Assembly (NCBI GenBank): GCA_027295475.1
Contig: JAPUKV010000069.1
Location: 1-35,548, forward strand
Direction of reading: 5' to 3'
Source: Pseudomonadota bacterium
GTDB lineage: Bacteria; Pseudomonadota; Gammaproteobacteria; Woeseiales; Woeseiaceae
Length of the DNA stretch: 35,548 bases
Shown: positions 7,352-15,433 of the stretch, piece after piece
Layout: each line of letters opens with the position of its first letter
Position numbering within the stretch: the stretch's first letter is position 1
The notes under the pieces: generated by a model
Told to the model about the DNA's origin: nothing
What the model saw: the letters and a program-made list of their open reading frames with translations, nothing else
Databases searched by the model: none
Position numbers and translations under genes: made by a program

Positions 7352-8343
7352 CCGCTGTTTACCTTGTTTTCAATGCCGTCAAAAGGCCTGAGACCTGAAG
7401 AGTAGCTGCAATCAAGCAAATCTTCAGCCCAGTCAATCAACAGGCTGTCGAGCGTCAGCTGCACGTTGAACGAACCGACCGGCTGGCCTCGCAGCCGATT
7501 GATAATATCTAGATAACAGAACATATTTCGTCTGTCTATGCGCTTCAGCACAGAATCGCCGACGGCCCGGTCGGCGGCCGGCATGCCGGCTCCGAACGCG
7601 CCGACTATGCACTTCTGAATCTCCCGGCAGAGCCAGTCCAGGACAAATTCCGGCTCGTATTTTGCCCATTTTGCCGCCACATCCAGCGGTGCCGCCTGTT
7701 TCCCGGATAATGCCCGGAAATCGCGGGACATCGCTTCCGTGGCCTCAAGGCGCTCAGAAGCCACGATAGCCGCCAGTGGCGCATTGCCTGCCGCCCGCAG
7801 CGCCTGGGGCCAGCTTACGGTCGGTTGCAGGCGGTCGAGCCATGCCAGGCTCTCTGACTCAGGCGGGACCGGAATGGTGAGCCGCTGGCAGCGGCTGAAA
7901 ATCGTCGCCGGTAAGCGTCCGGTTTTGTCTGCAACCAGCACGATTAATGCGTCGCCCGGCGGCTCTTCCAGCGTTTTTAGCAGGCTGTTGGCGGCGTTTG
8001 CAGTCATCACATTGGCTGGCTCCACGACAGCGACCTTGGCGCCCCCCGCAAAACTGGTCAGGCTGAGATCCGCCACGAGCTGACGTATCTGCTCGATGCC
8101 GATGGTGTGTTTTTCTTCAGGGGGATTAATCCACCGCAGATCAGCGTGTTCGGGGATGGTGAAAGGGTACGCCGGCAAATCACCGCAATCTCCGATGCCC
8201 AGCCGCTGCCTGGCAATCCAGGCGGCCGCGCAGCGTTTGCCGACGCCGGCGGCACCCAAGAGCATCACAGCATGCGGAATCCGGCCCTGTTCGGCACTTC
8301 TGCGCCAAGAATTGGCAAACTGATTTAGCCAGTTAAGTTCCAT
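7348..8343 (-). CDS. holB: DNA polymerase III delta' subunit
   Basis: HolB is part of the clamp loader that places the beta clamp on DNA. Residues 1-40 have the AAA+ N-terminus (IPHAVMLLGAAGVGKRCAAAWIARQ). The core motif NAANSLLKTLEEPPGDALIVLVAD and sensor motif IFSRCQRLTIP are clear, and the C-terminal helical collar follows; 331 residues is the normal length. An oddity is the zinc module: where E. coli delta' has four Cys (CxnCxxCxxC before HPD), this protein has a single Cys in DCGDLPAYPFTIPEHADLRW, so zinc binding is probably lost. The gene lies between tmk and pilZ as expected. No clear Shine-Dalgarno sequence precedes the ATG; upstream bases are AT-rich. Confidence 0.93.
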   Translation of the reverse strand: MELNWLNQFANSWRRSAEQGRIPHAVMLLGAAGVGKRCAAAWIARQRLGIGDCGDLPAYPFTIPEHADLRWINPPEEKHTIGIEQIRQLVADLSLTSFAGGAKVAVVEPANVMTANAANSLLKTLEEPPGDALIVLVADKTGRLPATIFSRCQRLTIPVPPESESLAWLDRLQPTVSWPQALRAAGNAPLAAIVASERLEATEAMSRDFRALSGKQAAPLDVAAKWAKYEPEFVLDWLCREIQKCIVGAFGAGMPAADRAVGDSVLKRIDRRNMFCYLDIINRLRGQPVGSFNVQLTLDSLLIDWAEDLLDCSYSSGLRPFDGIENKVNSG

Positions 8344-8373
8344 TTTTCAGCTATTTATTTTGTATTATTAATG

Positions 8374-9003
8374 TTAATTCTCTTCATAGAGCCGGTTCGC
8401 GATTTCCTTGATCGCGGCCTGCACCTGGTCCAAAGGCAGAGTCGCATCGATGATGGCAAATCGTTCCGGCTCCGACTCAGCCAGGGCAAGATATCCTTCC
8501 CGGACCCGGACGTAAAAGTCGGTTTTTTCGATCTCGAGCCGATCAGCGGCACCTCTTCGCCCTGCCCTGTCCATGCCGACCTCTGCCGGTGCATCGAGCA
8601 ATATCGTCAGGTCGGGCTGCAAGTCCTCCTGAACCCAATCCGCGAGCGTACTGATCTTATCCTGATTGAGCCCACGGCCGTTGCCCTGGTATGCCCTGCT
8701 CGCGTCTGTAAACCTGTCGCATACTACCCACTGGCCGGCATTGAGCGCCGGCCTGATGGCATTGCTGATATGTAACGACCGGGCTGCGAAAAACAACAGC
8801 AGCTCCGCGATATCGGTCATCGGCTCCTCGCCGTGCTCAAGTAGCAAGTCACGAATGCGTTCGGCCATCGGCGTGCCACCCGGCTCGCGCGTACGGAAGA
8901 CGGAGAATCCGTGTTCCTCGATCAATCCTGAAAGAAAGTCGATGTTGGTCGACTTCCCGACACCCTCGATGCCCTCAACGGTTATGAACTTACCTCGATG
9001 CAT
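8374..9003 (-). CDS. tmk: Thymidylate kinase (dTMP kinase)
   Basis: Tmk phosphorylates dTMP to dTDP in dTTP synthesis (EC 2.7.4.9). The P-loop is EGIEGVGKST (residues 10-19), FRTREPGGTPMAERIRDLLL is the substrate-binding segment, and VVCDRFTDASRAYQGNGRG contains the DRF (DR[YFH]) signature. LTILLDAPAEVGMDRAGRRGAADRLE is the strand and LID region, with Arg in the LID as in E. coli-type enzymes. At 209 residues it is of standard length. Its ATG overlaps the mltG stop by one base (TAATG) with CAGGGA upstream, which fixes the start. Thirty AT-rich bases separate it from holB. Confidence 0.96.
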   Translation of the reverse strand: MHRGKFITVEGIEGVGKSTNIDFLSGLIEEHGFSVFRTREPGGTPMAERIRDLLLEHGEEPMTDIAELLLFFAARSLHISNAIRPALNAGQWVVCDRFTDASRAYQGNGRGLNQDKISTLADWVQEDLQPDLTILLDAPAEVGMDRAGRRGAADRLEIEKTDFYVRVREGYLALAESEPERFAIIDATLPLDQVQAAIKEIANRLYEEN

Positions 9004-10064
9004 TATTGTCCCTGCTTCTTGTTTCTTGCGGCACGCTGCCTGACAAGATACTCCCTGACCGCAACATCATGCTGCTCTTTCGTCTCCGAGAACTGGTGAC
9101 CACCATCGCCAAGCCCCGTCGCGACGAAATAGAGCTCGGCGCCCGGGGCAGGATGCAAAGCCGCGTTGATCGCGGCTTTGCCCGGCAAAGCGATCGGCGT
9201 CGGCGGCAACCCTGTCCGTGTGTACGTGTTGTACGGTGTGTCGGTTTTCAGGTCGCGCCGCGTCAGGTTTCCATTGAAAGACTCACCGATACCGTAGATA
9301 ACCGTAGGATCTGTCTGCAGACGCATGCGTTTTTGCAGCCTTCTGACAAAAACGCCCGATATCTTCGATCTCTCATCCGCACGCGCGGTTTCTTTTTCAA
9401 TAATCGAAGCGAGAATCAGTGCTTCGTAGGGACTGTTTAGAGGCAGCCCTTCATCGCGGTCGGCCCACTCGGCTTCAAGCGTATTCTGCATCAGCTCGAA
9501 TGCCTGCCTGAGAATTTCCACGTCCTTTGTGCGTTTTGGAAACCGGTAGGTCTCGGGCAGGAACAACCCTTCGGGATGTGTGGCTGATGTCACGAACGAC
9601 TCAAGCAACCGCGGCCAGTCCTCGACCGTCACGCTATGCTCGATGGCAGGATGCGCTGCGAGTGCCTGTATCAGTTCACGGTATGTCCATCCCTCGACGG
9701 CCGTAAAGGAATGAAGTTGTACCTCGCCGGACACAAACTTGTCGAGCAGGTCGCGGGGCGTACTGCCAACGTGAATCCGATACTCGCCTGCCCTGATTGA
9801 ACCTGCACGCCCCATCAACTGCGCATACCAGCGGAAAATCTGCGGGTTCATCAAAATACCCTGCTCCGCAAGCTGGTCGCCGATCGTCGCAAGTGCCGAA
9901 CCGGACTGGATTTCAAACACGACGCCGCCCTCGGGCACCTGCAAGGGCGAGCCAAGCACGCGATTGACATGCCAAAGGGCGAAGCCGGTGCCTACGACGG
10001 CTGCAACAAGCAGAATAATCAGGAGCCGGACCGACGGCTTCATATCAACGGAACGCGCTGCCAC
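9003..10064 (-). CDS. mltG: Endolytic peptidoglycan transglycosylase
   Basis: MltG (YceG) is an inner-membrane lytic transglycosylase that cuts nascent glycan strands and is thought to set their length. A single membrane anchor spans about residues 12-32 (VRLLIILLVAAVVGTGFALW), followed by a LysM-like segment (VVFEIQSGSALATIGDQLAEQGI) and the YceG domain with FTAVEGWTYREL, PEGLFLPETYRF, LILASIIEKETA (catalytic Glu223) and LQTDPTVIYG. The end has the typical YNTYTRTGLPPTPIALPG. The start is either GTG 10064 or ATG 10043; neither has a strong ribosome binding site, and the longer form is reported. It follows fabF by ten bases, with no pabC in between. Confidence 0.94.
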   Translation of the reverse strand: MAARSVDMKPSVRLLIILLVAAVVGTGFALWHVNRVLGSPLQVPEGGVVFEIQSGSALATIGDQLAEQGILMNPQIFRWYAQLMGRAGSIRAGEYRIHVGSTPRDLLDKFVSGEVQLHSFTAVEGWTYRELIQALAAHPAIEHSVTVEDWPRLLESFVTSATHPEGLFLPETYRFPKRTKDVEILRQAFELMQNTLEAEWADRDEGLPLNSPYEALILASIIEKETARADERSKISGVFVRRLQKRMRLQTDPTVIYGIGESFNGNLTRRDLKTDTPYNTYTRTGLPPTPIALPGKAAINAALHPAPGAELYFVATGLGDGGHQFSETKEQHDVAVREYLVRQRAARNKKQGQ

Positions 10065-10074
10065 GACGATACAC

Positions 10075-11316
10075 TCAGTCTAGTGCTCGAAAAATCAGGC
10101 TTCCGTTGGTGCCGCCGAATCCGAATGAATTGGAAATTACGGTGCGTACTTTTGCATCTCGGGCCGTATTCGGCACGTAGTCGAGATCACATTCCGGATC
10201 AGGTGTTTCGAGATTAATCGTCGGCGGCAATACCTGATCACGAATGGCGAGAATGGAGAAAATTGCCTCGGCGACGCCGGCTGCACCCAGCAAGTGCCCT
10301 GTGGTGGACTTTGTTGAACTCACGGCAAGCTCTTTCACAGCATCACCAAAGGTCCGTTTTATGCCGACAGTCTCGCCGATATCACCGGCGGGCGTCGATG
10401 TCCCATGCGCATTAAGATAATCGATTTCTGAGGCGTCGATACCGGCATCGTTCATTGCCGCGACCATGCATTTACGGGCGCCTTCACCGTCCGCAGGTGG
10501 CAGCGTGATGTGATAGGCGTCCGCACTCATCCCGAAGCCGATGAGTTCAGCATAAATCTTCGCACCGCGTGCCTTCGCATGCTCATACTCTTCGAGCACG
10601 ACGCAGCCCGCACCGTCACTCAACACGAAACCGTCCCGGTCTTTGTCGAACGGCCGGCTTGCCCCTTCCGGGTCGTCATTCCGCGTCGACATCGCCCGTG
10701 CTGAACAAAAGCCGCCAACGGCCATCGGCGTTGTTGCATATTCCGCGCCGCCGGCCAGCATCACATCTGCGTCGCCGTGCACCACCGTGCGTGCAGCAAT
10801 GCCGATGCAATGCGTTGATGTCGCGCAGGCTGACACAATTGACAGATTAGGCCCGGTTATCCCATGCATGATGCTGACGTGGCCGGAAATCATGTTGATG
10901 ATGCTGCCGGGAACGAAAAACGGCGAAATCTTTCTCGGGCCGCCGGCAATCAACCTGTGGTGATTGTTCTCGATCGTGAGAAGGCCGCCAATACCGGCGC
11001 CCATTGCCACCCCTATGCGATGGCCATTCTCCTCTGAAATCTCCAGTCCGGAGTCGGTCAGTGCTTTATTGCTCGCGCCGATGCCATAGTGCATGAACGG
11101 GTCCATCTTTCGTGCGTCTTTCGGCGACAGGACTTCCGACACGTCGAAACCCTTGACCGCACCGGCAATGCGAGTGCTGAATCCAGTGGTATCAAAAGCA
11201 TCGATGGACGCGATCCCGGAATTGCCTTCCAGGATATTCCGCCAGGCGTCTTCGAGCTGGCTGCCGACACAGGACACAATCCCCATGCCGGTAACTACGA
11301 CACGTCGCTTACTCAA
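10075..11316 (-). CDS. fabF: 3-oxoacyl-[acyl-carrier-protein] synthase II (KAS II)
   Basis: FabF condenses malonyl-ACP with acyl-ACP in chain elongation (EC 2.3.1.179). The Cys-His-His triad is present: Cys164 in [11 protein letters not shown], His304 in [12 protein letters not shown] and His341 in [14 protein letters not shown]. The protein ends with [17 protein letters not shown]. At 413 residues it is the usual length. The start is TTG at 11316 ([12 protein letters not shown]), supported by GGAA seven bases upstream and by alignment of the RVVVTG strand to known FabF N-termini; the ATG ten codons later would cut into that strand. It lies downstream of acpP, separated by a region with a strong hairpin. 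Confidence 0.97.
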   Translation of the reverse strand: MSKRRVVVTGMGIVSCVGSQLEDAWRNILEGNSGIASIDAFDTTGFSTRIAGAVKGFDVSEVLSPKDARKMDPFMHYGIGASNKALTDSGLEISEENGHRIGVAMGAGIGGLLTIENNHHRLIAGGPRKISPFFVPGSIINMISGHVSIMHGITGPNLSIVSACATSTHCIGIAARTVVHGDADVMLAGGAEYATTPMAVGGFCSARAMSTRNDDPEGASRPFDKDRDGFVLSDGAGCVVLEEYEHAKARGAKIYAELIGFGMSADAYHITLPPADGEGARKCMVAAMNDAGIDASEIDYLNAHGTSTPAGDIGETVGIKRTFGDAVKELAVSSTKSTTGHLLGAAGVAEAIFSILAIRDQVLPPTINLETPDPECDLDYVPNTARDAKVRTVISNSFGFGGTNGSLIFRALD

Positions 11317-11372
11317 GGTTATTTCCGGTCGAATGTGGCAGGACTGCCATCATTGCTTGGTGCACGCTATCA

Positions 11373-11396
11373 GGCGCGGCGATCCTTCGCCGCGTC
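11373..11396 (-). promoter_or_regulatory. Strong hairpin between acpP and fabF
   Basis: GCGGCGA (11376-11382) and TCGCCGC (11387-11393) form a 7-bp GC-rich stem with a four-base loop, extended by the 75:94 pair, a G:T pair (74:95) and the 73:96 pair to about ten pairs. It starts about seven bases after the acpP stop codon on the minus-strand transcript. There is no T-tract, so it is not a classical terminator. It may protect the acpP mRNA 3' end or reduce readthrough into fabF. Confidence 0.5.
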
Positions 11397-11402
11397 CAGA
11401 TT

Positions 11403-11645
11403 TTATGAATCGCTTTTGCGAGAGGTGACGAAATCGATTGCCTGTTGGACCGTTGTGATCTTTTCAGCATCTTCGTCAGGGATTTCCGTTTCGAACTCCT
11501 CTTCGAGGGCCATTACCAGCTCAACGGTATCCAGTGAGTCGGCACCGAGGTCGTCGACAAAAGAAGCATCGTTTGTCACTTCTTCTTCTTTAACGCCTAA
11601 TTGCTCGGCAACGATGCTTTTTACTTGCGCTTCAATACTGCTCAT
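11403..11645 (-). CDS. acpP: Acyl carrier protein
   Basis: AcpP carries growing acyl chains on 4'-phosphopantetheine. The 80-residue acidic four-helix protein shows the invariant [19 protein letters not shown] motif with the modified Ser37, and the preceding [12 protein letters not shown] segment is typical. A very good ribosome binding site (GAGGAG, eleven bases before ATG) precedes it, in line with very high expression. The 255-base gap upstream of it, unlike the short gaps elsewhere in the block, suggests its own promoter in addition to readthrough from fabG. Confidence 0.98.
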   Translation of the reverse strand: MSSIEAQVKSIVAEQLGVKEEEVTNDASFVDDLGADSLDTVELVMALEEEFETEIPDEDAEKITTVQQAIDFVTSRKSDS

Positions 11646-11900
11646 AGTATTCGCTTCTCCTCAGGAAGAGATTTCGAAAAAATAATTCCGGATCTGTCTG
11701 GAACCGGAGTTGCTGGCGGCGATTTTCTAGTAAATTAACGCCAAATATTATTCAATCACGGCGCGGAAATTACCGCTCAGCTACTTCGCTCAGCGCCGTA
11801 ACTCCTTGATTATTCGAGCACCGACCTGGCCGTGGCGGTGTATTGTATGTGAATCCTTTTTGGCAATCTACAAGTCGAAGTGGCATTTTTCGCCACCCCG
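11646..11900. other. Intergenic region upstream of acpP
   Basis: This 255-base gap between fabG and acpP is the longest in the fatty-acid block. It holds the candidate promoter noted separately and, just after the fabG stop codon, a small hairpin GTGGC (11880-11884) with GCCAC (11892-11896). The T-rich bases lie in the loop on the plus strand, so it is a poor terminator for fabG. I see no ORF or RNA gene. Confidence 0.4.
11727..11755 (-). promoter_or_regulatory. Possible sigma-70-type promoter for acpP
   Basis: On the minus strand TTGAAT (11755-11750) and TACTAG (11732-11727) are separated by 17 bases in an AT-rich part of the acpP upstream region. The -35 box matches four of six consensus bases and the -10 box about three of six, so this is a weak prediction. 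It would give a leader of roughly 75 bases. Confidence 0.3.
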
Positions 11901-12656
11901 TCAATCCATCAGCATGCCGCCGTTGACATGAAGGGTCTCGCCGGTGATATAGGCTGCGGCGTCGGAGGCTAGAAATAGCACGGAATCGGCAATATCCTGG
12001 GCCTCGCCAAGTCTTTTGAGCGGCACCTGACCGAGCATTGCCGCACGCTGGTCTTCAGGCATCACGCGAGTCATATCTGTATCGATAAAACCGGGTGCAA
12101 CGACGTTCACCGTAATGTTTCGGGAACCGACCTCACGCGCCAGCGATTTCGAGAATCCGATAATTCCGGCCTTGGCTGCCGCATAATTGGCCTGGCCCGC
12201 GTTGCCCATCAGGCCAATAATTGACGCGATATTGATAATGCGTCCTCTCTTCGCTTTCATCATTCCGCGAAGAGCGGCCTTGCAGACGCGGAACACACCA
12301 CTCAGATTGGTCGACAGCACCGAGTCCCATTCTTCAGTCTTCATGCGAAGCAGCAGATTGTCTCTTGTAATACCCGCATTGTTCACAACGATTATCGGCG
12401 ATCCTTCGTTGCCCTGGAGATCGGCGATTATCGCCTGCACGGAATCGTCACTGGCGACATCAAGAACTGCGCCTCTGCCGCCGGGTCCCAGTGTCGCTGT
12501 TATCGCCGTGGCGCCGTTCTCGCTGGTCGCAGTACCAATGACCGTTGCACCTGCAGATGCAAGGGACCTGGCAATTGCCGCACCGATGCCTCGTGACGCG
12601 CCCGTTACCAAAGCGACCTGCCCTTCCAGAATGTCGGACGCGAATAAGTTGCTCAT
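11901..12656 (-). CDS. fabG: 3-oxoacyl-[acyl-carrier-protein] reductase
   Basis: FabG is the NADPH-dependent short-chain dehydrogenase that reduces beta-ketoacyl-ACP (EC 1.1.1.100). The cofactor motif is VTGASRGIG (17-25), followed by VVNNAGITRDNLLLRM, the FabG-specific NAGITRD motif. The catalytic set is Ser145, Tyr158 and Lys162 (GQANYAAAKAG), and the end ITGETLHVNGGMLM is the standard FabG C-terminus. At 251 residues it is of normal size. It lies 34 bases after fabD and before acpP, the canonical order. Confidence 0.97.
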   Translation of the reverse strand: MSNLFASDILEGQVALVTGASRGIGAAIARSLASAGATVIGTATSENGATAITATLGPGGRGAVLDVASDDSVQAIIADLQGNEGSPIIVVNNAGITRDNLLLRMKTEEWDSVLSTNLSGVFRVCKAALRGMMKAKRGRIINIASIIGLMGNAGQANYAAAKAGIIGFSKSLAREVGSRNITVNVVAPGFIDTDMTRVMPEDQRAAMLGQVPLKRLGEAQDIADSVLFLASDAAAYITGETLHVNGGMLMD

Positions 12657-12690
12657 CTCTCAGCTTCCTTCATGAATATTTGCGGCGACT

Positions 12691-13614
12691 TTATTGTAGT
12701 GCAGATTCAAGCGCCGCCGGTGAATCTATACAGGCACTCGACACGCTCTTGTCGATGCGCCGCGTTAGTCCGGCCAGCACTTTGCCGGGGCCGCACTCAT
12801 TTATTTTCGTGGCACCGCTTGCAATCATCAATTCTATCGTTTCAGCCCAACGGACCGGGTTGAAGAGTTGTCGTCTCAATCCATCGCGAATTTGCTCGAC
12901 GCTTTCGTACATGACGGCATCCGTGTTGCAAATCACGGGAACCGAAGGCACCGCCAGTTCCGCTGCAGCGAGAGCTTCAGCCAGTTTATCAGCGGCGGGT
13001 TTCATCAGTTCGCAATGCGCCGGCACGCTGACACTCAATAGCAGGGCACGCCGGGCACCGGCATTCTTCGCCAGTTCGGCCGCGCGTTCGACCGCAGGTC
13101 GAGCACCGGCAATGACAACCTGGCCGGGCGAATTGAAGTTCACGGCCTGAACCACCTGGCACTCTTCGGCATCCCGGCACACCGATAGCACAGTTTCATT
13201 ATCGAGGCCGAGGATCGCAGCCATGGCACCCTCGCCTGCAGGCACGGCCTGCTGCATCAGTTCAGCACGCCGTTGTACCAAATTCACGGCCCCGGCAAAC
13301 TCGATAGCCCCCGCACAGACGAGAGCCGTGTATTCACCCAGGCTGTGCCCGGCAACCAGCGCCGGCTGCTCTCCGCCAGATTTCTGCCAAACACGCCAGG
13401 TTGCAACACCCGCACTCAGCATCGCCGGCTGTGTCACCACTGTCTCGTCGAGTTTCTCTTTCGGGCCCTCTTGCACGAGTTGCCAGAGGTCGTAGCCGAG
13501 TTGCTCACTTGCCTCCGCGTAGGTTGCCCCAACCTCGGGATACTCCGCGGCCAGATCGGCCTGCATCGCAACCGATTGTGATCCCTGACCGGGAAATACC
13601 ATGGCAAGCGTCAA
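12691..13614 (-). CDS. fabD: Malonyl-CoA:ACP transacylase
   Basis: FabD loads malonyl groups onto ACP (EC 2.3.1.39). The N-terminus has FPGQGSQ, the nucleophile elbow is AGHSLGEYTAL (Ser91), the paired His200 is in SVSVPAHCELM, and the end has CGPGKVLAGLTRRI. Length (307) is standard. The start is TTG at 13614: GGAG lies seven bases upstream and the residues MTLAMVFPGQG line up with known FabD N-termini, whereas the ATG at 13602 would remove part of the first strand and lies 19 bases from the ribosome binding site. The gene upstream on the same strand is a rhombosortase, not fabH. Confidence 0.96.
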   Translation of the reverse strand: MTLAMVFPGQGSQSVAMQADLAAEYPEVGATYAEASEQLGYDLWQLVQEGPKEKLDETVVTQPAMLSAGVATWRVWQKSGGEQPALVAGHSLGEYTALVCAGAIEFAGAVNLVQRRAELMQQAVPAGEGAMAAILGLDNETVLSVCRDAEECQVVQAVNFNSPGQVVIAGARPAVERAAELAKNAGARRALLLSVSVPAHCELMKPAADKLAEALAAAELAVPSVPVICNTDAVMYESVEQIRDGLRRQLFNPVRWAETIELMIASGATKINECGPGKVLAGLTRRIDKSVSSACIDSPAALESALQ

Positions 13615-13653
13615 TATATTCTCCGTTCTTATGTTGCCCAGAAACGCCGCGTA

Positions 13654-14277
13654 TTATATCGACGACTTTGCTTTGTCTCTATTCCAGAATACAGCGGCGA
13701 CGGCGACACCCGCCAATACACCGTACAGATGGGCATTGACGACGACGTCACCGCCCGCAGATTGTTCGGAACCAGGTAACGGCCCGATCAGTTGTTCGAA
13801 CATGACTTTCATCAGAACCGCGACGCCGATAACCGTCGCTTCCCGGGGTACCGCCTGAAACCCTTTGACGATACCCGCGGCCAGCATGCCGTGCAAAAAG
13901 CCCGACATCCCGACGTACCAGGTGAGTTGAGCGTCGAAAAACCACAATCCTGCATCAATGCCGGCAATTGATACGACTATCACGATCAGCCATTGCCGCA
14001 GCGTGAAATGCGCACCGACGAAAAGCCAGACCAGTATCAGTCCGAACGCATTGAGAAAAAAATGCTTTGGACCGAGGTGAACAAAATGCCCGCTGACAAG
14101 GCGCCATAGCTCAGCCAGCGATATCGCCGCGCGATCGAATCGCAGAAATGAGCGGCCGGCTTCGCCGAATAGCTCGATGATGCCGCTCGAGATGATCAGG
14201 ACAGCCGGTAGCCACCAATAGGAAATACGTCGCAGAATTGCAAGGCTCGCGTTATTTTGATCTTGGCCTAACCCCAT
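13654..14277 (-). CDS. rrtA: Rhombosortase (rhomboid-family intramembrane serine protease)
   Basis: The 207-residue protein has about six membrane helices. It has the rhombosortase signatures: GHFVHLGPKHFFLNAFGL (63-80), the catalytic serine in YVGMSGFLHG (Ser125, GxSGxLHG) and the catalytic histidine in NAHLYGVLAG (His183). Rhombosortases cut the C-terminal GlyGly-CTERM anchor of proteins exported by type II secretion, and rrtA genes often lie next to that system. Here it is divergent from gspG, with start codons of the two reading frames almost touching if the longest gspG frame is used. On the other side it runs 39 bases upstream of fabD on the same strand, so it may be co-transcribed with fatty-acid genes. 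Confidence 0.88.
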   Translation of the reverse strand: MGLGQDQNNASLAILRRISYWWLPAVLIISSGIIELFGEAGRSFLRFDRAAISLAELWRLVSGHFVHLGPKHFFLNAFGLILVWLFVGAHFTLRQWLIVIVVSIAGIDAGLWFFDAQLTWYVGMSGFLHGMLAAGIVKGFQAVPREATVIGVAVLMKVMFEQLIGPLPGSEQSAGGDVVVNAHLYGVLAGVAVAAVFWNRDKAKSSI

Positions 14278-14280
14278 GTT

Positions 14281-14289
14281 TGATATACT
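14281..14289 (+). promoter_or_regulatory. Possible extended -10 promoter element for the gsp operon
   Basis: TGATATACT (14281-14289) matches an extended -10 element (TGnTATAAT-like). No good -35 box is present at 17 bases. It lies between the divergent rrtA start and the gspG GTG start at 14363, giving a leader of about 65 bases. Its presence supports the shorter gspG start. Confidence 0.35.
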
Positions 14290-14362
14290 GACGTTTATTC
14301 AGCTAGTGAGTCAACGCAAGGCGTCGACACGCGCTGTCAGCGCAAATTTACGGAGCAGTACT

Positions 14363-14815
14363 GTGGGCAATATCGAAAATCGCCTGAACTTGCCGGTGCA
14401 GCAGCGCGGTTTCACGCTGATTGAGATCATGGTCGTCGTGATTATCCTGGGCATTCTCGCTGCTATCGTGGCGCCGAACGTCATCGGCAGAATAGACGAT
14501 GCGCAAGCCGCCAGGGTTCAGCAGGACTTGCGAGGCGTCGAGAGTGCCCTGAATTTCTATCGGCTGGATAACTTCACTTATCCGACCAGCGAGCAGGGCC
14601 TTGCGGCACTGGTCACCAAACCATCTGATCCAAACATCAGGAACTGGAAATCCGGTGGCTACCTCCCCCGGCTGCCCAAAGATCCCTGGGGAAATTCCTA
14701 CCTGTATCTCAGTCCCGGGAATAACGGCCAGATTGACATTTATACGCTCGGCCGCGACGGCCGCCCGGGTGGCGAAGGCGTCGATGCCGACGTCGGAAAC
14801 TGGGACCTGGAGTAA
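14363..14815 (+). CDS. gspG: Type II secretion major pseudopilin
   Basis: GspG is the main subunit of the periplasmic pseudopilus. The prepilin site is QQRG|FTLIEIMVVVIILGILAAIVAPNVIG, with cleavage after Gly16 and Glu at +5. The C-terminal domain has YPTSEQGLAALV, LPKDPWGNSYLYLSPG, YTLGRDGRPGGEGVDADVGNWDL, which includes the calcium-site region of GspG. The start is GTG 14363, with CGGAG seven bases upstream, giving a 16-residue leader. The frame also opens at ATG 14276, but this would give an over-long leader, lacks a ribosome binding site and crosses the likely promoter. It is the first gene of an eight-gene plus-strand run. Confidence 0.96.
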   Translation: MGNIENRLNLPVQQRGFTLIEIMVVVIILGILAAIVAPNVIGRIDDAQAARVQQDLRGVESALNFYRLDNFTYPTSEQGLAALVTKPSDPNIRNWKSGGYLPRLPKDPWGNSYLYLSPGNNGQIDIYTLGRDGRPGGEGVDADVGNWDLE

Positions 14816-14848
14816 GGTGCCCGGTCGCGGCCGGGTCGAGGCAGCAAT

Positions 14849-15433
14849 ATGATTCCGTCCAATGTTTCTGCTGCCGCCCGCCCCCGTTACGGCAGCGGAT
14901 TTACACTGATCGAAGTGCTGGTCGTCGTTACGATCATCGGCATCATCAGTGCAGTCGTCGTCCTCAGCCTGGGCAATCTCGGAGACGATCGCGAGCTGCA
15001 GACGGAGGCGCGGCGAATCACATCGTTGATCGAAATGGCTTCGGACGAAGCGACGCTCCAGGGCCGGGATTTTGGCCTGGAGTTCCTGCAGACGGGATAC
15101 CGCTTCGTCGAGCACGATGCGTTGACGGGACAATGGAGCGAAGTTTTTGGGGACGAACTCATGCGGCTGCGCCAGTTGGCGCAAGACACAGAATTCGATT
15201 TATTTCTGGAGGACAGGCGCATACTGCTGGACATCGATGCGGCAGATTCGGCACAAAACGACGATGCTGACGACAATTATCTCCGCCAGGATTACCTGCC
15301 ACAGATTCTCATTCTTTCGAGCGGCGACATAACACCGTTCAGGCTCGAAATTGTCCGCAACACCGACCGGTCCAGTGTCTCTCTTGGCGTGTCGGCGAAC
15401 GGAGAAATTTCGGTGGGCACAAGTGATGACTAG
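14849..15433 (+). CDS. gspH: Type II secretion minor pseudopilin GspH
   Basis: GspH is a minor pseudopilin of the pseudopilus tip. The prepilin site is YGSG|FTLIEVLVVVTIIGIISAVVVLSLG (Gly17, Glu at +5), followed by a beta-rich periplasmic domain with the typical EARRITSLIEMASDEATLQGRDFGLEF segment. At 194 residues the length is usual. The ATG follows GAGG and starts 33 bases after gspG. Its last bases overlap the start of gspI (ATGACTAG). Confidence 0.93.
   Translation: MIPSNVSAAARPRYGSGFTLIEVLVVVTIIGIISAVVVLSLGNLGDDRELQTEARRITSLIEMASDEATLQGRDFGLEFLQTGYRFVEHDALTGQWSEVFGDELMRLRQLAQDTEFDLFLEDRRILLDIDAADSAQNDDADDNYLRQDYLPQILILSSGDITPFRLEIVRNTDRSSVSLGVSANGEISVGTSDD

Noticed and set aside
14276..14362. 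Upstream ATG of gspG at 14276
   Set aside because: It would give an over-long pseudopilin leader, has no ribosome binding site, abuts the rrtA start, and crosses a likely promoter; GTG 14363 has CGGAG at seven bases.
14348..15184. Minus-strand open frame of 278 codons
   Set aside because: Antisense to gspG and gspH, whose pseudopilin motifs are clear.
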